Source of the DNA: JBCFAY01 sp038562375
Lineage (GTDB): Bacteria > Bacillota > Clostridia > Christensenellales > CAG-138
Length of the DNA stretch: 64,000 nucleotides
Direction of reading: 5' to 3'
Assembly (NCBI GenBank): GCA_038562375.1
Contig: JBCFAY010000002.1
Coordinates: 124,001 to 188,000 of the forward strand
Positions within the stretch are counted from its first letter, which is position 1; the number at the start of each line of letters is the position of its first letter. The translations under genes were made by a program, and so were the position numbers. Shown one piece after another: positions 36,719 to 45,824 of the stretch. The notes under the pieces were generated by a model. The model was not told the DNA's origin. It searched no databases and saw only the letters and a list, made by a program, of their open reading frames with translations.

Positions 36719-38503
36719 TTACTGGCCGCCGGAGGGCATCCTGCCGCCGGACTGCTGACCGCCGGAAGGAACTTGGCCGCCCTGCTGGCTGGACGGGAAG
36801 CCCTCCCCCTGGATGACAACGGTGTTCGGGCCGCCGGGCACGCTCTGGTTCATGCCGCCGAACATAAATTGATTCTCCTCTTCGTCGGACGCGTCGTAAT
36901 ACACGGTATCGCCCTCTTCCAGGCCGCTCTTGATCTCCACGGAAGTACCGTTTGAAAGGCCGGTCGTGACTTCGACCATGCCGCCGAGCTCGCCGGTCTC
37001 CTCGTTATACTCCGTATACACATACGAGGTGCTGCTCGTCTGCTGGAGAGCGTCGTCGGGAATCAGCAGCGCGTTTTCCACGCCCTCGATCTTGATATCC
37101 ACGGACGCAGACATGCCCGCAAGCATCTGCTCCGTCTTATCGATCGTGACTTCGACCGTAAAGACGGTAACGCCGTTCGAGCTCGCGCCGGTCTTGTTCA
37201 CTTCCGTGACCGTGCCCGTGAATTCATCGTCTCCGATGGAATCGATCGTCACGGACGCTTCCTGCCCTTCCTTGAGGGAAAGGATATCCGATTCATCCAT
37301 ATCGACGGTTACGGACATCGTCGCGTTCGGGCATACCGTTGCGACCGTGACGGCATCGGAGGAATCGGAGTCCGCAGCGGCATCCGCGTTCGCCGCAGAA
37401 GCATCCGCCGCGTCGGCCTGGGCATCCGCATTGCCGGAGGTATCCGAGCCGTCCTCGTCGTAATCGACGCTGTAGATGACGCCCGATATCGGCGAGAATA
37501 CCGCGCCTTCCTTGTATAATTTGATGAGTCCCCCAAGATCCTCTTCCAGGGAAGCGCGCTGTTTCAGGAGCGTGTCATAGTTCGCCGTATAAGATGTGTC
37601 CGTAAGCGAAAAGAGCTTTGTGGAGGCGGATACCTTTTTATTCTCGGCCACATTTACCTTGCTGATCGTTCCGGCATAGCCCGTGACCCTGAACTCGCTG
37701 TGGATGTAGAGCGTTCCCGCGCCAAGCTTGTTCCCATCCTGATCCGCTATGGTCACGGCGTCGCCTAAAGCGGTGCCGTCGTCCGTAACGGCGATCGTAG
37801 CCACACCGTCCTGCACGCTCTCAACAGTTCCTTCGAGCGTTCTTGCGTCGGAGAGCGTCACAACGACGGTATCGCCGGAAGCGACGTCCGCCTCGGTCTT
37901 TATGTCCGCCGCCATAAGGCCATCGAGCGAGAGCAGCAGGAGTGCGCCGTCGTTATACATCACGGTCGCGACATCGTCGCCCTGCTCGGCATAAATTTCC
38001 TTCACCCTGCCGGAGATTCCGGCTTTGATCGTGCTGCCCACCGTATCGCCGCCGGCCGACGCAAGCTCCGCGTCGATCTCATCGATCTGATCCTGAACAT
38101 CCGCCATCGCGCTGACGACGGATGCCGTGTTTACCGTCGCGATCCTGTCGCCTTCGTTCACCGTGTCGCCCTCTTCCACGACGACCTTATCGATCTCTAC
38201 GGCCGGCGGTATGGTGACGTCCTCGACATCGTCGTCGGTAAGCGTTCCGGCGCCCGACACCGTGGTGGAGATGCTGCCCACCGTAACCGCGGCGGATTCT
38301 ACGTTCGATTCCGAGGAGCCGTACCGATCCGAAACCGATTTTCTGAGCGTAAGCACGGTAACGACAATCGCTATCACAACCAGGGCGGATACCGATATGA
38401 TCGTTATTCGTTTCTTTTTCCTCTTTCTCTGTGCGGCCGTAAGATGCTTTTTCAAGGCGGAATTTGCATCGATACCATTGCTGGCCGGATTGTCACGTTC
38501 CAT
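36719..38503 (-). CDS. HlyD/MacA-like efflux adaptor
   Basis: This 594-aa adaptor has a Lys/Arg-rich N-terminus, a signal-anchor TM (about 33-53), lipoyl-like hairpin (VVEEGDTVNEGDRIATVNTASVV), central beta-barrel domains, an Asp/Ala/Ser-rich insertion at about 350-385, and a Gly/Gln/Pro-rich C-terminal tail. It is the first gene of the four-gene exporter operon and a paralogue of the 943-aa adaptor at the end. The ATG has AAGGAG upstream. Confidence 0.88.
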   Translation of the reverse strand: MERDNPASNGIDANSALKKHLTAAQRKRKKKRITIISVSALVVIAIVVTVLTLRKSVSDRYGSSESNVESAAVTVGSISTTVSGAGTLTDDDVEDVTIPPAVEIDKVVVEEGDTVNEGDRIATVNTASVVSAMADVQDQIDEIDAELASAGGDTVGSTIKAGISGRVKEIYAEQGDDVATVMYNDGALLLLSLDGLMAADIKTEADVASGDTVVVTLSDARTLEGTVESVQDGVATIAVTDDGTALGDAVTIADQDGNKLGAGTLYIHSEFRVTGYAGTISKVNVAENKKVSASTKLFSLTDTSYTANYDTLLKQRASLEEDLGGLIKLYKEGAVFSPISGVIYSVDYDEDGSDTSGNADAQADAADASAANADAAADSDSSDAVTVATVCPNATMSVTVDMDESDILSLKEGQEASVTIDSIGDDEFTGTVTEVNKTGASSNGVTVFTVEVTIDKTEQMLAGMSASVDIKIEGVENALLIPDDALQQTSSTSYVYTEYNEETGELGGMVEVTTGLSNGTSVEIKSGLEEGDTVYYDASDEEENQFMFGGMNQSVPGGPNTVVIQGEGFPSSQQGGQVPSGGQQSGGRMPSGGQ

Positions 38504-39219
38504 AAAGTATCTCCTTCAATCTGAATACTTTTCTAAAGATAAGACCAAGACCCGATACACTTTTTTGACAAGCTGGTTCCGCGGCGCACGCCGGGGCGAA
38601 GCCCCGCCGTGCGCAAGGTTCCCGCAGCGCCTGTCGCCGCGCGTCTTTTATCTTCAAGCATTCATAGGCCCCTTTCGCTTCCCATGTCCGCTCTTGTTGT
38701 CGTATCTTAAAGGCGCCGCCCAAGCCGCTTTCTATCGGCGGACGATTCAGCCCGCAAGAAGGCGACCTCAATAATTTTTCAGCTTTACTCTACCGCCCAA
38801 AAAACGAATAATTATGTACTAAAAGAAAATAATTCATGGTAAGCTGCATTTCCTGCGATAAAGACGGAAGCACCTCGCCGCCATGGATATCGCGCGGCAC
38901 TTTCCCGGCAAGCCGCCGTCCAATCCATCCCTCGAAAGCGTTGTCTGACGCCATAGCGATACATTTTTTTGATAAGCGGTTACATTTTTTCCTGTGAGTG
39001 TAAAAGAGTTGCGGTCCGAATTCCACTTTCCACAAAATTTCATTCTGCGTCCATCCTAAAAGGGGATCCCCTCTCAGACGAATGTTTGTGCGCGTAAGGG
39101 TTCGACAATAAGCGGGTTTATGCCATAAATCCGCAAAATCACAAATCCCTGAGAAAAAGATCCTTTTTTTCTTCGCGCTTTTGATCACAAATCAGAGCGT
39201 TTCATTTTTTTTGCTCATA
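38504..39219. other. Gene-free divergent region with a GC-rich hairpin
   Basis: No convincing gene lies between the exporter operon (minus) and the third BMP operon (plus). A strong hairpin at 38584-38614 (GCGCACG with CGTGCGC, inner GGGGC with GCCCC) lacks a T-tract. Low GC stretches around 38990 and 39160 hold only short frames with no ribosome binding site. Confidence 0.5.
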
Positions 39220-39260
39220 GTAGTACTACGCTTGACAATCGGTTTCATTGCTGTTATAAT
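39220..39260 (+). promoter_or_regulatory. Consensus sigma-A promoter with upstream palindrome
   Basis: TTGACA (39232-39237), a 17-bp spacer and TATAAT (39255-39260) match the consensus exactly. A 10-bp perfect palindrome GTAGTACTAC (39220-39229) sits directly upstream of the -35 box and is a candidate operator. This drives the third BMP transporter operon. Confidence 0.85.
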
Positions 39261-39266
39261 CAACAA

Positions 39267-39662
39267 GTAGTTTCCGGATGGTTATCATTTTTTCCAGAAG
39301 CTTTCCACGATCCACGGCGGAGCGGCTGCGCTGAAACAGGCAAACGGTTTTGCGCGTTATTTTTCGGGCAGAACACAAGCCGCTTCCTGACATAGATTTG
39401 AGAAATGCCCGTATTGGCAAAACGCCGATACACGGTGCAACACGATCAAGAGGTATCCCTCAAAGCCTTGCTCTATCCAAAAAAAACATTGAAGCCCACG
39501 CGAATACCGGGAGCGTTTCCCTCTTGGCTTTTGTCCGGCCCAGCCGGTATATATAAGGGGTCCCGCCGAACAAAAGCGGCGCGACGAGCGAATTCGCACT
39601 CCGTGATTGCCTCAACAATGTCCCGGTTGCGAACACATCACATTTTTTAGGAGGAAAGGTAC
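39267..39662 (+). ncRNA. Roughly 400-nt leader of the third BMP transporter operon
   Basis: From the expected start point near 39267 to the ATG at 39663 there are about 395 untranslated nucleotides containing several GC-rich stems, among them CCGGC-CCA-GCCGG around 39540, and AGGAGG just before the start. I tested by eye for purine, preQ1, TPP, cobalamin, ZTP and ykkC consensus elements and found none. A structured regulatory leader is possible; a second internal promoter is the alternative. Confidence 0.35.
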
Positions 39663-40697
39663 ATGAAAAAAATCATCGGTATCCTGTTGGTCCTGGCGAT
39701 GGCTCTAAGCATGGTTGCTTGCGCTCAGACTACGACCCCGAGCGAAAGCCCCGTTGCTACCACCCCCCCTGCTGCTGCTACCGAAGCACCCACTGCGGCT
39801 CCCGAAAAGCTTAAGATCGCTATGGTATTGCCCGGCGTTATCAACGACGGCGGCTGGAACGCCATGGCGTATGCCGCTCTCATGGAGGCCCAAAAGACCT
39901 TCGATGCTGAAGTTGCTTACACCGAAAACGTCACCCAGAACGATCAGGTACGCGTTGAGCGTCAGTATGCCGAGCAGGGCTATAAGATCATCATTGGCCA
40001 CGGCTTCGAATTCGGCGATTCCCTGACCGAAGTTGCCGCTGAGTACCCGGATCAGTACTTCATCAACTATGGCGGCGGCGTTGAGAACGGCAAGAACCTC
40101 TGCTCCGTACAGTATGCCTACGGCGAAACCGGCGCTCTCGCGGGCGTGCTCATCGGCATGAGCAAAGACATCACCAAGGTCGGCGTCATCATGGCTATGG
40201 AAAACCCGACCGGTATGCAGGAAATGAAGAATACCGAAGCGACCGCGAAGAAATACAATCCCGACGTCGAGTTCACCTACAGCTTCACCGGTGATTGGAA
40301 CGATATCGCCAAGGCCAAGGAAGCCGCTACCGCCGCGCTGGCGAACGGCGCCCAGCTCATCCTCAGCGACCTGAGCGGCCCGTTCGACGGCATGGTGCAG
40401 GCCTGCCAGGAATACAAGGCGAAGTTCTACGTCGTCACCTTCGACGGCTATGAAAAGGATCCTACCCTCATCCTTGGTTCCTCCGTGCATGACGCCACCA
40501 AGGCCACGCTCGCCGCTATCCAGGTCATTCTGGACGGCAAGTTCGACGGCAAAACCTTTGCCTTCGGTATCAAAGACGGCGTTATGTCCGTTGGCAAGTT
40601 CGGTCCCTCCGTCACCGACGAGATGAAGGCCGAAGTCGCGAAAGTACAGCAGGAGATCGTTGACGGCAAATACGAGCTCGTAAAGGTCCTTGAATAG
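39663..40697 (+). CDS. BMP-family lipoprotein of the third importer
   Basis: This 344-aa extracellular lipoprotein has lipobox MVAC (Cys about residue 20), a Thr/Pro/Ala-rich linker (about 22-48), and a BMP/PnrA-like fold (LKIAMVLPGVINDGGWNAMAYAAL, later GFEFGDSLTEVAAEYPDQYF). AGGAGG precedes ATG by 8 nt. Transcription probably ends mostly at the terminator at 40791-40826, giving excess binding protein. Likely ligand: a nucleoside or purine-like compound. Confidence 0.92.
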   Translation: MKKIIGILLVLAMALSMVACAQTTTPSESPVATTPPAAATEAPTAAPEKLKIAMVLPGVINDGGWNAMAYAALMEAQKTFDAEVAYTENVTQNDQVRVERQYAEQGYKIIIGHGFEFGDSLTEVAAEYPDQYFINYGGGVENGKNLCSVQYAYGETGALAGVLIGMSKDITKVGVIMAMENPTGMQEMKNTEATAKKYNPDVEFTYSFTGDWNDIAKAKEAATAALANGAQLILSDLSGPFDGMVQACQEYKAKFYVVTFDGYEKDPTLILGSSVHDATKATLAAIQVILDGKFDGKTFAFGIKDGVMSVGKFGPSVTDEMKAEVAKVQQEIVDGKYELVKVLE

Positions 40698-40790
40698 TTT
40701 GAATCCACACGACGGTTTGATTTTGTGATACAACGCGGAAATACTCTCCGCTGACAGGATTGGATTCCGTTGCACATCGCAATTGACCGG

Positions 40791-40826
40791 AAACGGCGGC
40801 CGGCATATGCCGGCCGCCGTTTTTAT
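40791..40826 (+). terminator. Terminator between the BMP gene and its ATPase
   Basis: A 16-bp perfect palindrome (40791-40822, CGGCGGCCGGC core) followed by T residues. It probably lets partial read-through supply the transporter genes, since only a weak -10-like TATAAT (40877-40882) lies ahead of the ATPase. Confidence 0.85.
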
Positions 40827-40954
40827 TGAAGGGTGTTTTCCTATAGGAACTTATCCTTTACAAAACCAGGATTCTGTATAATAATACTTGTAAAGTCTTT
40901 TATACTACATACTACGTCATTTAACGCTCATAAAAAAAGATTTGAGGATGCAAC

Positions 40955-42505
40955 ATGGACAATCTACTTAGCGTACGCGGTATGTGCAAGTATTTCCCCG
41001 GCGTAAAGGCCAACGAGTGCGTCGATCTCGACATCCGACACAGCGAGATTCACGCGCTGCTCGGCGAAAACGGCGCAGGCAAGACCACGCTCATGAACTG
41101 TATATTCGGGATGTATACGCCCGACGCCGGAGAAATCTGCTGGAAGGGCAAAGAGGTCAAAATCCGCAACAGCAAAGATGCGATCGACCTGGGCATCGGC
41201 ATGGTGCATCAGCATTTCATGCTCGTACACAATTTCACGGTGCTCGAGAGCATCATCCTGGGCATGTCCACCACACCCGGTCCCTTCATCGATAAGAAAA
41301 AGGTCGCCGCCGAGCTCACCAAGCTGATCGAGCAATATGGGCTTAACGTGGATCTCAACGCTGAAATTTGGCAGCTCCCGGTCGGCGTTCAACAGCGCGT
41401 GGAAATCATCAAGGCGCTGTATCGCAACGCTGATCTGCTGATATTGGATGAACCCACCGCGGTGCTCACGCCGCAGGAGACCAGCGAATTTTTTCAGATC
41501 CTCCGCAGATTGCGTGCGGATAACAAAAGCGTTATCATCATCACGCACAAGCTCGACGAGGTCATGGAGATCGCGGATCGCGTCACCGTGCTCCGGAACG
41601 GCCGCGTAGTGGGCGGCATGGATATTTCCGAGGCGGACATCAAGAGCCTTGCGTCCGCCATGGTCGGCCGTCAGATGGATCTTAGCTACACCAAGCACGC
41701 TTGCTGCCCCGGCAAAGTCGCGCTGACGGTGGAGAACCTCCATTGTTTGAACGACCGACAGCTCGAAGCGCTGCACGGCATCAGCTTTGATCTGCGCAAG
41801 GGCGAAATAATGGGCGTGGCCGGCGTTTCCGGCAACGGCCAGAGCGAGCTTGCGGAGACGCTCTGCGGCCTCAGGCACATCAGCGCCGGTACGGTGAAAA
41901 TCAACGGCAAGAACGTAACGAACAATCCGCCCGAACAGCTTTACGCGCACAAGCTCTCCCACATTCCGGAAGACCGGCAGGCCGTCGGCCTGATCATGGA
42001 TTTCAATATCTCGGAAAACAGCATCATGGGGCTTTTCAACAAGCCGCCGTTCTGTAAGAACATCCGAATGCATTATGACGAGGTCGATAAGCACGCCGAG
42101 ATGATCGTAAGCAAATACGACGTGCGCACCCCGAGCATTAAGACGCCTTCCCGCCTGCTTTCCGGCGGCAACCAGCAAAAGCTGATCCTCGGCCGCGAAA
42201 TCGAGAAAAAGCCCGACGTGTTCATTGCCGTTCAGCCCACGCGCGGACTGGACATCGCGGCGACCGAATTCGTCCAGAACGAGCTTTTGAACCAGCGCGA
42301 CAACGGCACGGCGATCGTCTATATCTCCACGGAGCTTGAAGAGATCTTCAAGATGAGCGACAAAATACTTGTTTTATTCGCCGGCAGGCAGTATGGCCCC
42401 TACGACGCAGATAAACTGGACCTGGAAACCATCGGCCTTATGATGGCCGGTTCTTACCGCGAGAATGACGGCAGTCCGAACGAGTCGCCAAAGGGGGACG
42501 CATAA
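40955..42505 (+). CDS. Double-domain ABC ATPase of the third BMP-type importer
   Basis: This 516-aa ATPase has two nucleotide-binding domains. The first has GENGAGKTT, signature LPVGVQQRVEI and LLILDEPTAVLTPQE. The second has GVSGNGQSE, LSGGNQQKLILGRE and AVQPTRGLDIA. A Gly- and Asp-containing tail follows. It is the first gene of the transporter part of the plus-strand operon and is one base from permease 1. Confidence 0.92.
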   Translation: MDNLLSVRGMCKYFPGVKANECVDLDIRHSEIHALLGENGAGKTTLMNCIFGMYTPDAGEICWKGKEVKIRNSKDAIDLGIGMVHQHFMLVHNFTVLESIILGMSTTPGPFIDKKKVAAELTKLIEQYGLNVDLNAEIWQLPVGVQQRVEIIKALYRNADLLILDEPTAVLTPQETSEFFQILRRLRADNKSVIIITHKLDEVMEIADRVTVLRNGRVVGGMDISEADIKSLASAMVGRQMDLSYTKHACCPGKVALTVENLHCLNDRQLEALHGISFDLRKGEIMGVAGVSGNGQSELAETLCGLRHISAGTVKINGKNVTNNPPEQLYAHKLSHIPEDRQAVGLIMDFNISENSIMGLFNKPPFCKNIRMHYDEVDKHAEMIVSKYDVRTPSIKTPSRLLSGGNQQKLILGREIEKKPDVFIAVQPTRGLDIAATEFVQNELLNQRDNGTAIVYISTELEEIFKMSDKILVLFAGRQYGPYDADKLDLETIGLMMAGSYRENDGSPNESPKGDA

Positions 42506-42506
42506 T

Positions 42507-43592
42507 ATGACTGAGAAAAGGTCCACTCTGAAATTCCTGTCCATATTTGAATGGAGCAAGTTGTCGTCCATCTTAACGCCGATCATCGGCATACTGATCG
42601 GGCTTGCGTTGACATCGTTCGTGCTTCTCTGGCAGGGCGTCGACCCGATCGCGGCGTTTAAATCCATGTTCGCCGGAGCGCTCGGCGGCAAATCGGAGCT
42701 TGGCTTTACGCTTTTGGAGTTCATCCCTTACGCATTCGGCGGCCTTGCGATTACGCTCGCGTATCGCGGCGGCATGTTCAACATCGGTGTGGAAGGCCAG
42801 ATCTACATCGCGGCGCTCTTTACCACCTGGATTGCGATCAGCATACCGGACGCCCCGAAGTATATCATTTTGCCGCTGTCGCTCATAGGCGGCGTGTTGG
42901 CGGCCGGCGCCTACGCGTTCATTCCCGCATTCCTCAAGGCAAAGAGAGGGATGAACGAGGTGCTCATCTGCATGTTGATGAACTACATCGGCATCTATTT
43001 GGTGGGAACCGCCGTCAACAGTTTCCTTAAAGCGCCCAACCAGCCGGATCCGAAGTCGGTCATGCTCTCCCAGGAGGCCTGGTTCGCTAAGCTCATACCC
43101 GGCACATACCTGCACACGGGATTCATTTTCGTATTCGTGGCCGCGATACTGCTGTATTTTGTGCTCTTCCATACCTCGTGGGGCTATCAGCTCAGGAGCG
43201 TGGGCTTCAACACAAAAGCGTCCAAGTACGGCGGCATCGTCGTTCCGCGCACGATGATCGTCACGATGGTCATATCCGGCATATTGGCCGGCTTCGCGGG
43301 AAGCATGACAATACTGGGCTCCCAGCATCGCCTGTATGCGAACTTCATGATCAACTACGGATACGACGCTGTTCCGGTCGCTCTTCTGGGCGGTCTGAAC
43401 CCGTTCGGCGTGTTGGCGACAGCTTTCCTGTTCGGCGTTCTCAAGAATGGGGGCAACGCGATGCAGATCTCAATGGGCATACCCGTGTCCATCGTATCCA
43501 TCGTCAACGCGATCGCCATACTGAGCATCATCGCCATTACGCAGATTAAAACTCTCTACTTATCCAAATCCAAGAGGGGGGCAAAAAAATGA
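42507..43592 (+). CDS. BMP-type ABC permease (first subunit) of the third importer
   Basis: This permease of about 361 aa has NIGVEGQIYIAA and the coupling loop GFNTKASKYGGIVVPR, with about nine helices. ATG 42507 is chosen: GGGGG lies 9 nt upstream and the ATPase stop ends at 42505. An upstream in-frame ATG at 42465 lies inside the ATPase gene. Confidence 0.92.
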   Translation: MTEKRSTLKFLSIFEWSKLSSILTPIIGILIGLALTSFVLLWQGVDPIAAFKSMFAGALGGKSELGFTLLEFIPYAFGGLAITLAYRGGMFNIGVEGQIYIAALFTTWIAISIPDAPKYIILPLSLIGGVLAAGAYAFIPAFLKAKRGMNEVLICMLMNYIGIYLVGTAVNSFLKAPNQPDPKSVMLSQEAWFAKLIPGTYLHTGFIFVFVAAILLYFVLFHTSWGYQLRSVGFNTKASKYGGIVVPRTMIVTMVISGILAGFAGSMTILGSQHRLYANFMINYGYDAVPVALLGGLNPFGVLATAFLFGVLKNGGNAMQISMGIPVSIVSIVNAIAILSIIAITQIKTLYLSKSKRGAKK

Positions 43593-44491
43593 GCGGCGTG
43601 ATTCTAAACTCCATTTTTTCAGCGGCGTTTTTGACCGCCATCATCCGCATGACGACCCCTGTACTGCTTTCCGCGATAGGAGACGTGTACTGCGAACGCA
43701 CGGGCGTACTCAATATCGCGCAGGAAGGCATGATGCTCATGGGCGCGTTCGTCGCATTCCTCGGCGGATACTACAACAACGGCAATCCGTACGCAGGCCT
43801 TGTGACCGCGCTGGTAGTGGGCCTTGCGATCGGCGCGGCCTTCGCGGTATTCGTGGTTACTCTCGGCTGCAATCAGATCGTCACGGCGCTGGGCATCAAT
43901 ATGCTGGGCCTCGGCATCACCTCAACATTCAATAAATTCCTGTTCGGCATCACGACGACGATTCCAAAAACGCAGAACATGCCCACGCTGTTCGGACAGA
44001 GCGCGTTCTTCTATATCGCGCTGATTCTTGTTCCGATCACTTACATCATATTGCAGAAGACCAAGTGGGGCCTTAAGCTCAGGGCGATCGGCGAGTACCC
44101 AAGGGCAGCGGCAACCGTCGGCATCAACGTCTACCGGCACCGCTACATCGCCTGCATCATCAGCGGCGCGCTCTCGGCGCTCGGCGGCGCTTCCCTGACC
44201 ATCGGCGGGCTCGGGTATTTCCAGGAGAATATGGTCGCCGGCCGCGGCTTCATCGCGTTCGCGGCGGTTATATTCGGCCGTTACAATCCCGTGGGCACTC
44301 TGGTCGCATGCCTGATATTCGGCGCGGCGGATGCGCTGCAGCTCAACCTGCAGTCGCTGGGCGTTACTCTTCCATACCACATGTTCATCATGATGCCCTA
44401 TGTCGTCACCATACTGGTGCTGGTCATCTCCCAGCAGAAGTCGTTCGTCCCGCGCGCGCAGGGCACGCACTACATCCGGGATCAACGCTAG
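43589..44491 (+). CDS. BMP-type ABC permease (second subunit) of the third importer
   Basis: This 300-aa permease has NIAQEGMMLMGA and the coupling loop GEYPRAAATVGINVYRHRY. A 4-bp ATGA overlap links it to permease 1. It ends the operon, 22 bp ahead of a strong terminator. Confidence 0.92.
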   Translation: MSGVILNSIFSAAFLTAIIRMTTPVLLSAIGDVYCERTGVLNIAQEGMMLMGAFVAFLGGYYNNGNPYAGLVTALVVGLAIGAAFAVFVVTLGCNQIVTALGINMLGLGITSTFNKFLFGITTTIPKTQNMPTLFGQSAFFYIALILVPITYIILQKTKWGLKLRAIGEYPRAAATVGINVYRHRYIACIISGALSALGGASLTIGGLGYFQENMVAGRGFIAFAAVIFGRYNPVGTLVACLIFGAADALQLNLQSLGVTLPYHMFIMMPYVVTILVLVISQQKSFVPRAQGTHYIRDQR

Positions 44492-44512
44492 AATCGGTAT
44501 CGCATAAAACTT

Positions 44513-44555
44513 GCCCGCGCAAACGGCCGATATGCCGTTCGCGCGGGCCTTTTTT
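44513..44555 (+). terminator. Terminator of the third BMP operon
   Basis: A long GC-rich stem (GCCCGCGC with GCGCGGGC, inner ACGGC with GCCGT) is followed by six T residues (44550-44555). Confidence 0.92.
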
Positions 44556-44790
44556 AATGGTGGCTTTAGGCAGCGGAAGTCCCTGGGGTTCCATCCCGAT
44601 CATTCCATCAAGGGCATTGAACCAACATGCGATTTGGCGCGGGCGTGGGCGCTTGCCTTAAGAAAGCCGCACTTCCTGCGAAAGCAGGTCAAAAAAACTA
44701 TGCAAACCGCCATAGATTTTTGCTTTGCGCTTTTATCCGTCAATGCGGCTTGAAGCGTAGGGATTCAATAATGATCCGGCAGGCCAGCGC
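44556..44790. other. Non-coding convergent gap
   Basis: This 235-bp stretch separates the plus-strand BMP operon terminator from the minus-strand permease stop. It holds one small hairpin (CCTGC-GAAA-GCAGG near 44685) but no gene or minus-strand terminator that I can support. Confidence 0.5.
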
Positions 44791-45339
44791 TTAGTCCATG
44801 CCGGACGCGCGCAAAACCATCTCTTCTTTCTCTTTGCCGGACAAAAATTTGTCCGTTATGGCTGCGATCGCAACGATGCCGATAAGATTCAATCCAAGCC
44901 TCACGAGCATGAATTTCAGCCCCAGGGCGGACGCTTCAAACAATATAAGAGGGATTTTGGTCGTCGACCATGCGCCGAGCATGATAAAAACGTTCGAAAC
45001 CCTGCTGCCCTTTTTAAGCAGCACCGCCGCCACCGGAAAAGCCGCGTACAGAGGTCCCGCCGCCACCGAACCGATAAGAAATGCAAACAACAGGCCGATG
45101 AACCCCGAACCTTCCCCCATGTATTTCATCATGGTTTCACGCTTCACCCAAACATCCAGCAAGCCCAGCAGAATGAATATCGGCGGGAGCACCGAAAGCA
45201 TATCTAGGAGATTCTCCCCGGTGAGCTGTAAGGATTTCATTCCCGTCTGCGGAAAAAATACGATGATGGCGGCGTTGATAAGCGCGAATATCAAAAAGAA
45301 CCGATACCTTTTCAGGAGGCGTTCGAGTTTCTCCTTCAT
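44791..45339 (-). CDS. Permease half-protein (DUF318/ArsP-like family), C-terminal type
   Basis: This protein of about 182 aa has five hydrophobic segments and motifs GPLYAAFPVAAVLLKKG and LGAWSTTKIPLILFE. It resembles one half of the two-domain permease family (UPF0718/ArsP-like) for oxyanions or metalloid compounds. ATG 45339 overlaps the upstream half by 4 bp; the extra 14-codon extension is unlikely. The cargo is unknown. Confidence 0.7.
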   Translation of the reverse strand: MKEKLERLLKRYRFFLIFALINAAIIVFFPQTGMKSLQLTGENLLDMLSVLPPIFILLGLLDVWVKRETMMKYMGEGSGFIGLLFAFLIGSVAAGPLYAAFPVAAVLLKKGSRVSNVFIMLGAWSTTKIPLILFEASALGLKFMLVRLGLNLIGIVAIAAITDKFLSGKEKEEMVLRASGMD

Positions 45340-45815
45340 AGGACCACCCCCATTGCGAAAGCGACGGCGAATGAGAAGCACAGCGCTGCGGAATTTCGCA
45401 CGATGGTTGCCTTTTTGCCAAAATACTTCATCTCGAGCGGCATGGTGATGATCCCGACCATCATAAGCGTCGATACAAAAGCTGCGATCTGCATTGTTCC
45501 CGCGCCGCTTCGAAGCAGCGCGGCCGCTAAAGGAAACGCCACAAACGCGGGCACGAGCGTAACCGAGCCGATGGCAGCGGCGATCAGCACGCCCAGCCAG
45601 CCGGATTCCTTTCCGAGAAGGTTCGAAATCTGCTCCGGAGTGAGTATCGCAAGCATGACGCCGATCAATAAGAGTATGGATAAAAGCTGCGGCAGGATGT
45701 TTTCAAACGCTTTCCATGCTTTCCTGAGCGCGAGAATCGTCTTCTCCCTGCTTTTTATCAGCGAAGCGATCAGCGCGACGCCGGCAAGGCAGTATAGGGC
45801 AATCGTCATACGCAA
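45336..45815 (-). CDS. Permease half-protein (DUF318/ArsP-like family), N-terminal type
   Basis: This 159-aa protein has four or five helices, with GSVTLVPAFVAFPLAAALLRSG and VSTLMMVGIITMPLEMKYFG mirroring the motifs of its downstream partner. It is 9 bp downstream of the NifX-like fusion gene and overlaps the second half by 4 bp, so the two presumably form a heterodimeric permease. Confidence 0.7.
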   Translation of the reverse strand: MRMTIALYCLAGVALIASLIKSREKTILALRKAWKAFENILPQLLSILLLIGVMLAILTPEQISNLLGKESGWLGVLIAAAIGSVTLVPAFVAFPLAAALLRSGAGTMQIAAFVSTLMMVGIITMPLEMKYFGKKATIVRNSAALCFSFAVAFAMGVVL

Positions 45816-45824
45816 TCCTCCGGT

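Noticed and set aside
38790..39188. Protein gene in the divergent gap
   Set aside because: A 132-codon frame exists on the minus strand but has no ribosome binding site and shows no family-like sequence.
39267..39662. Purine riboswitch ahead of the BMP operon
   Set aside because: I could not find the conserved junction bases or the paired loops of the purine aptamer, and no other known aptamer signature was visible.
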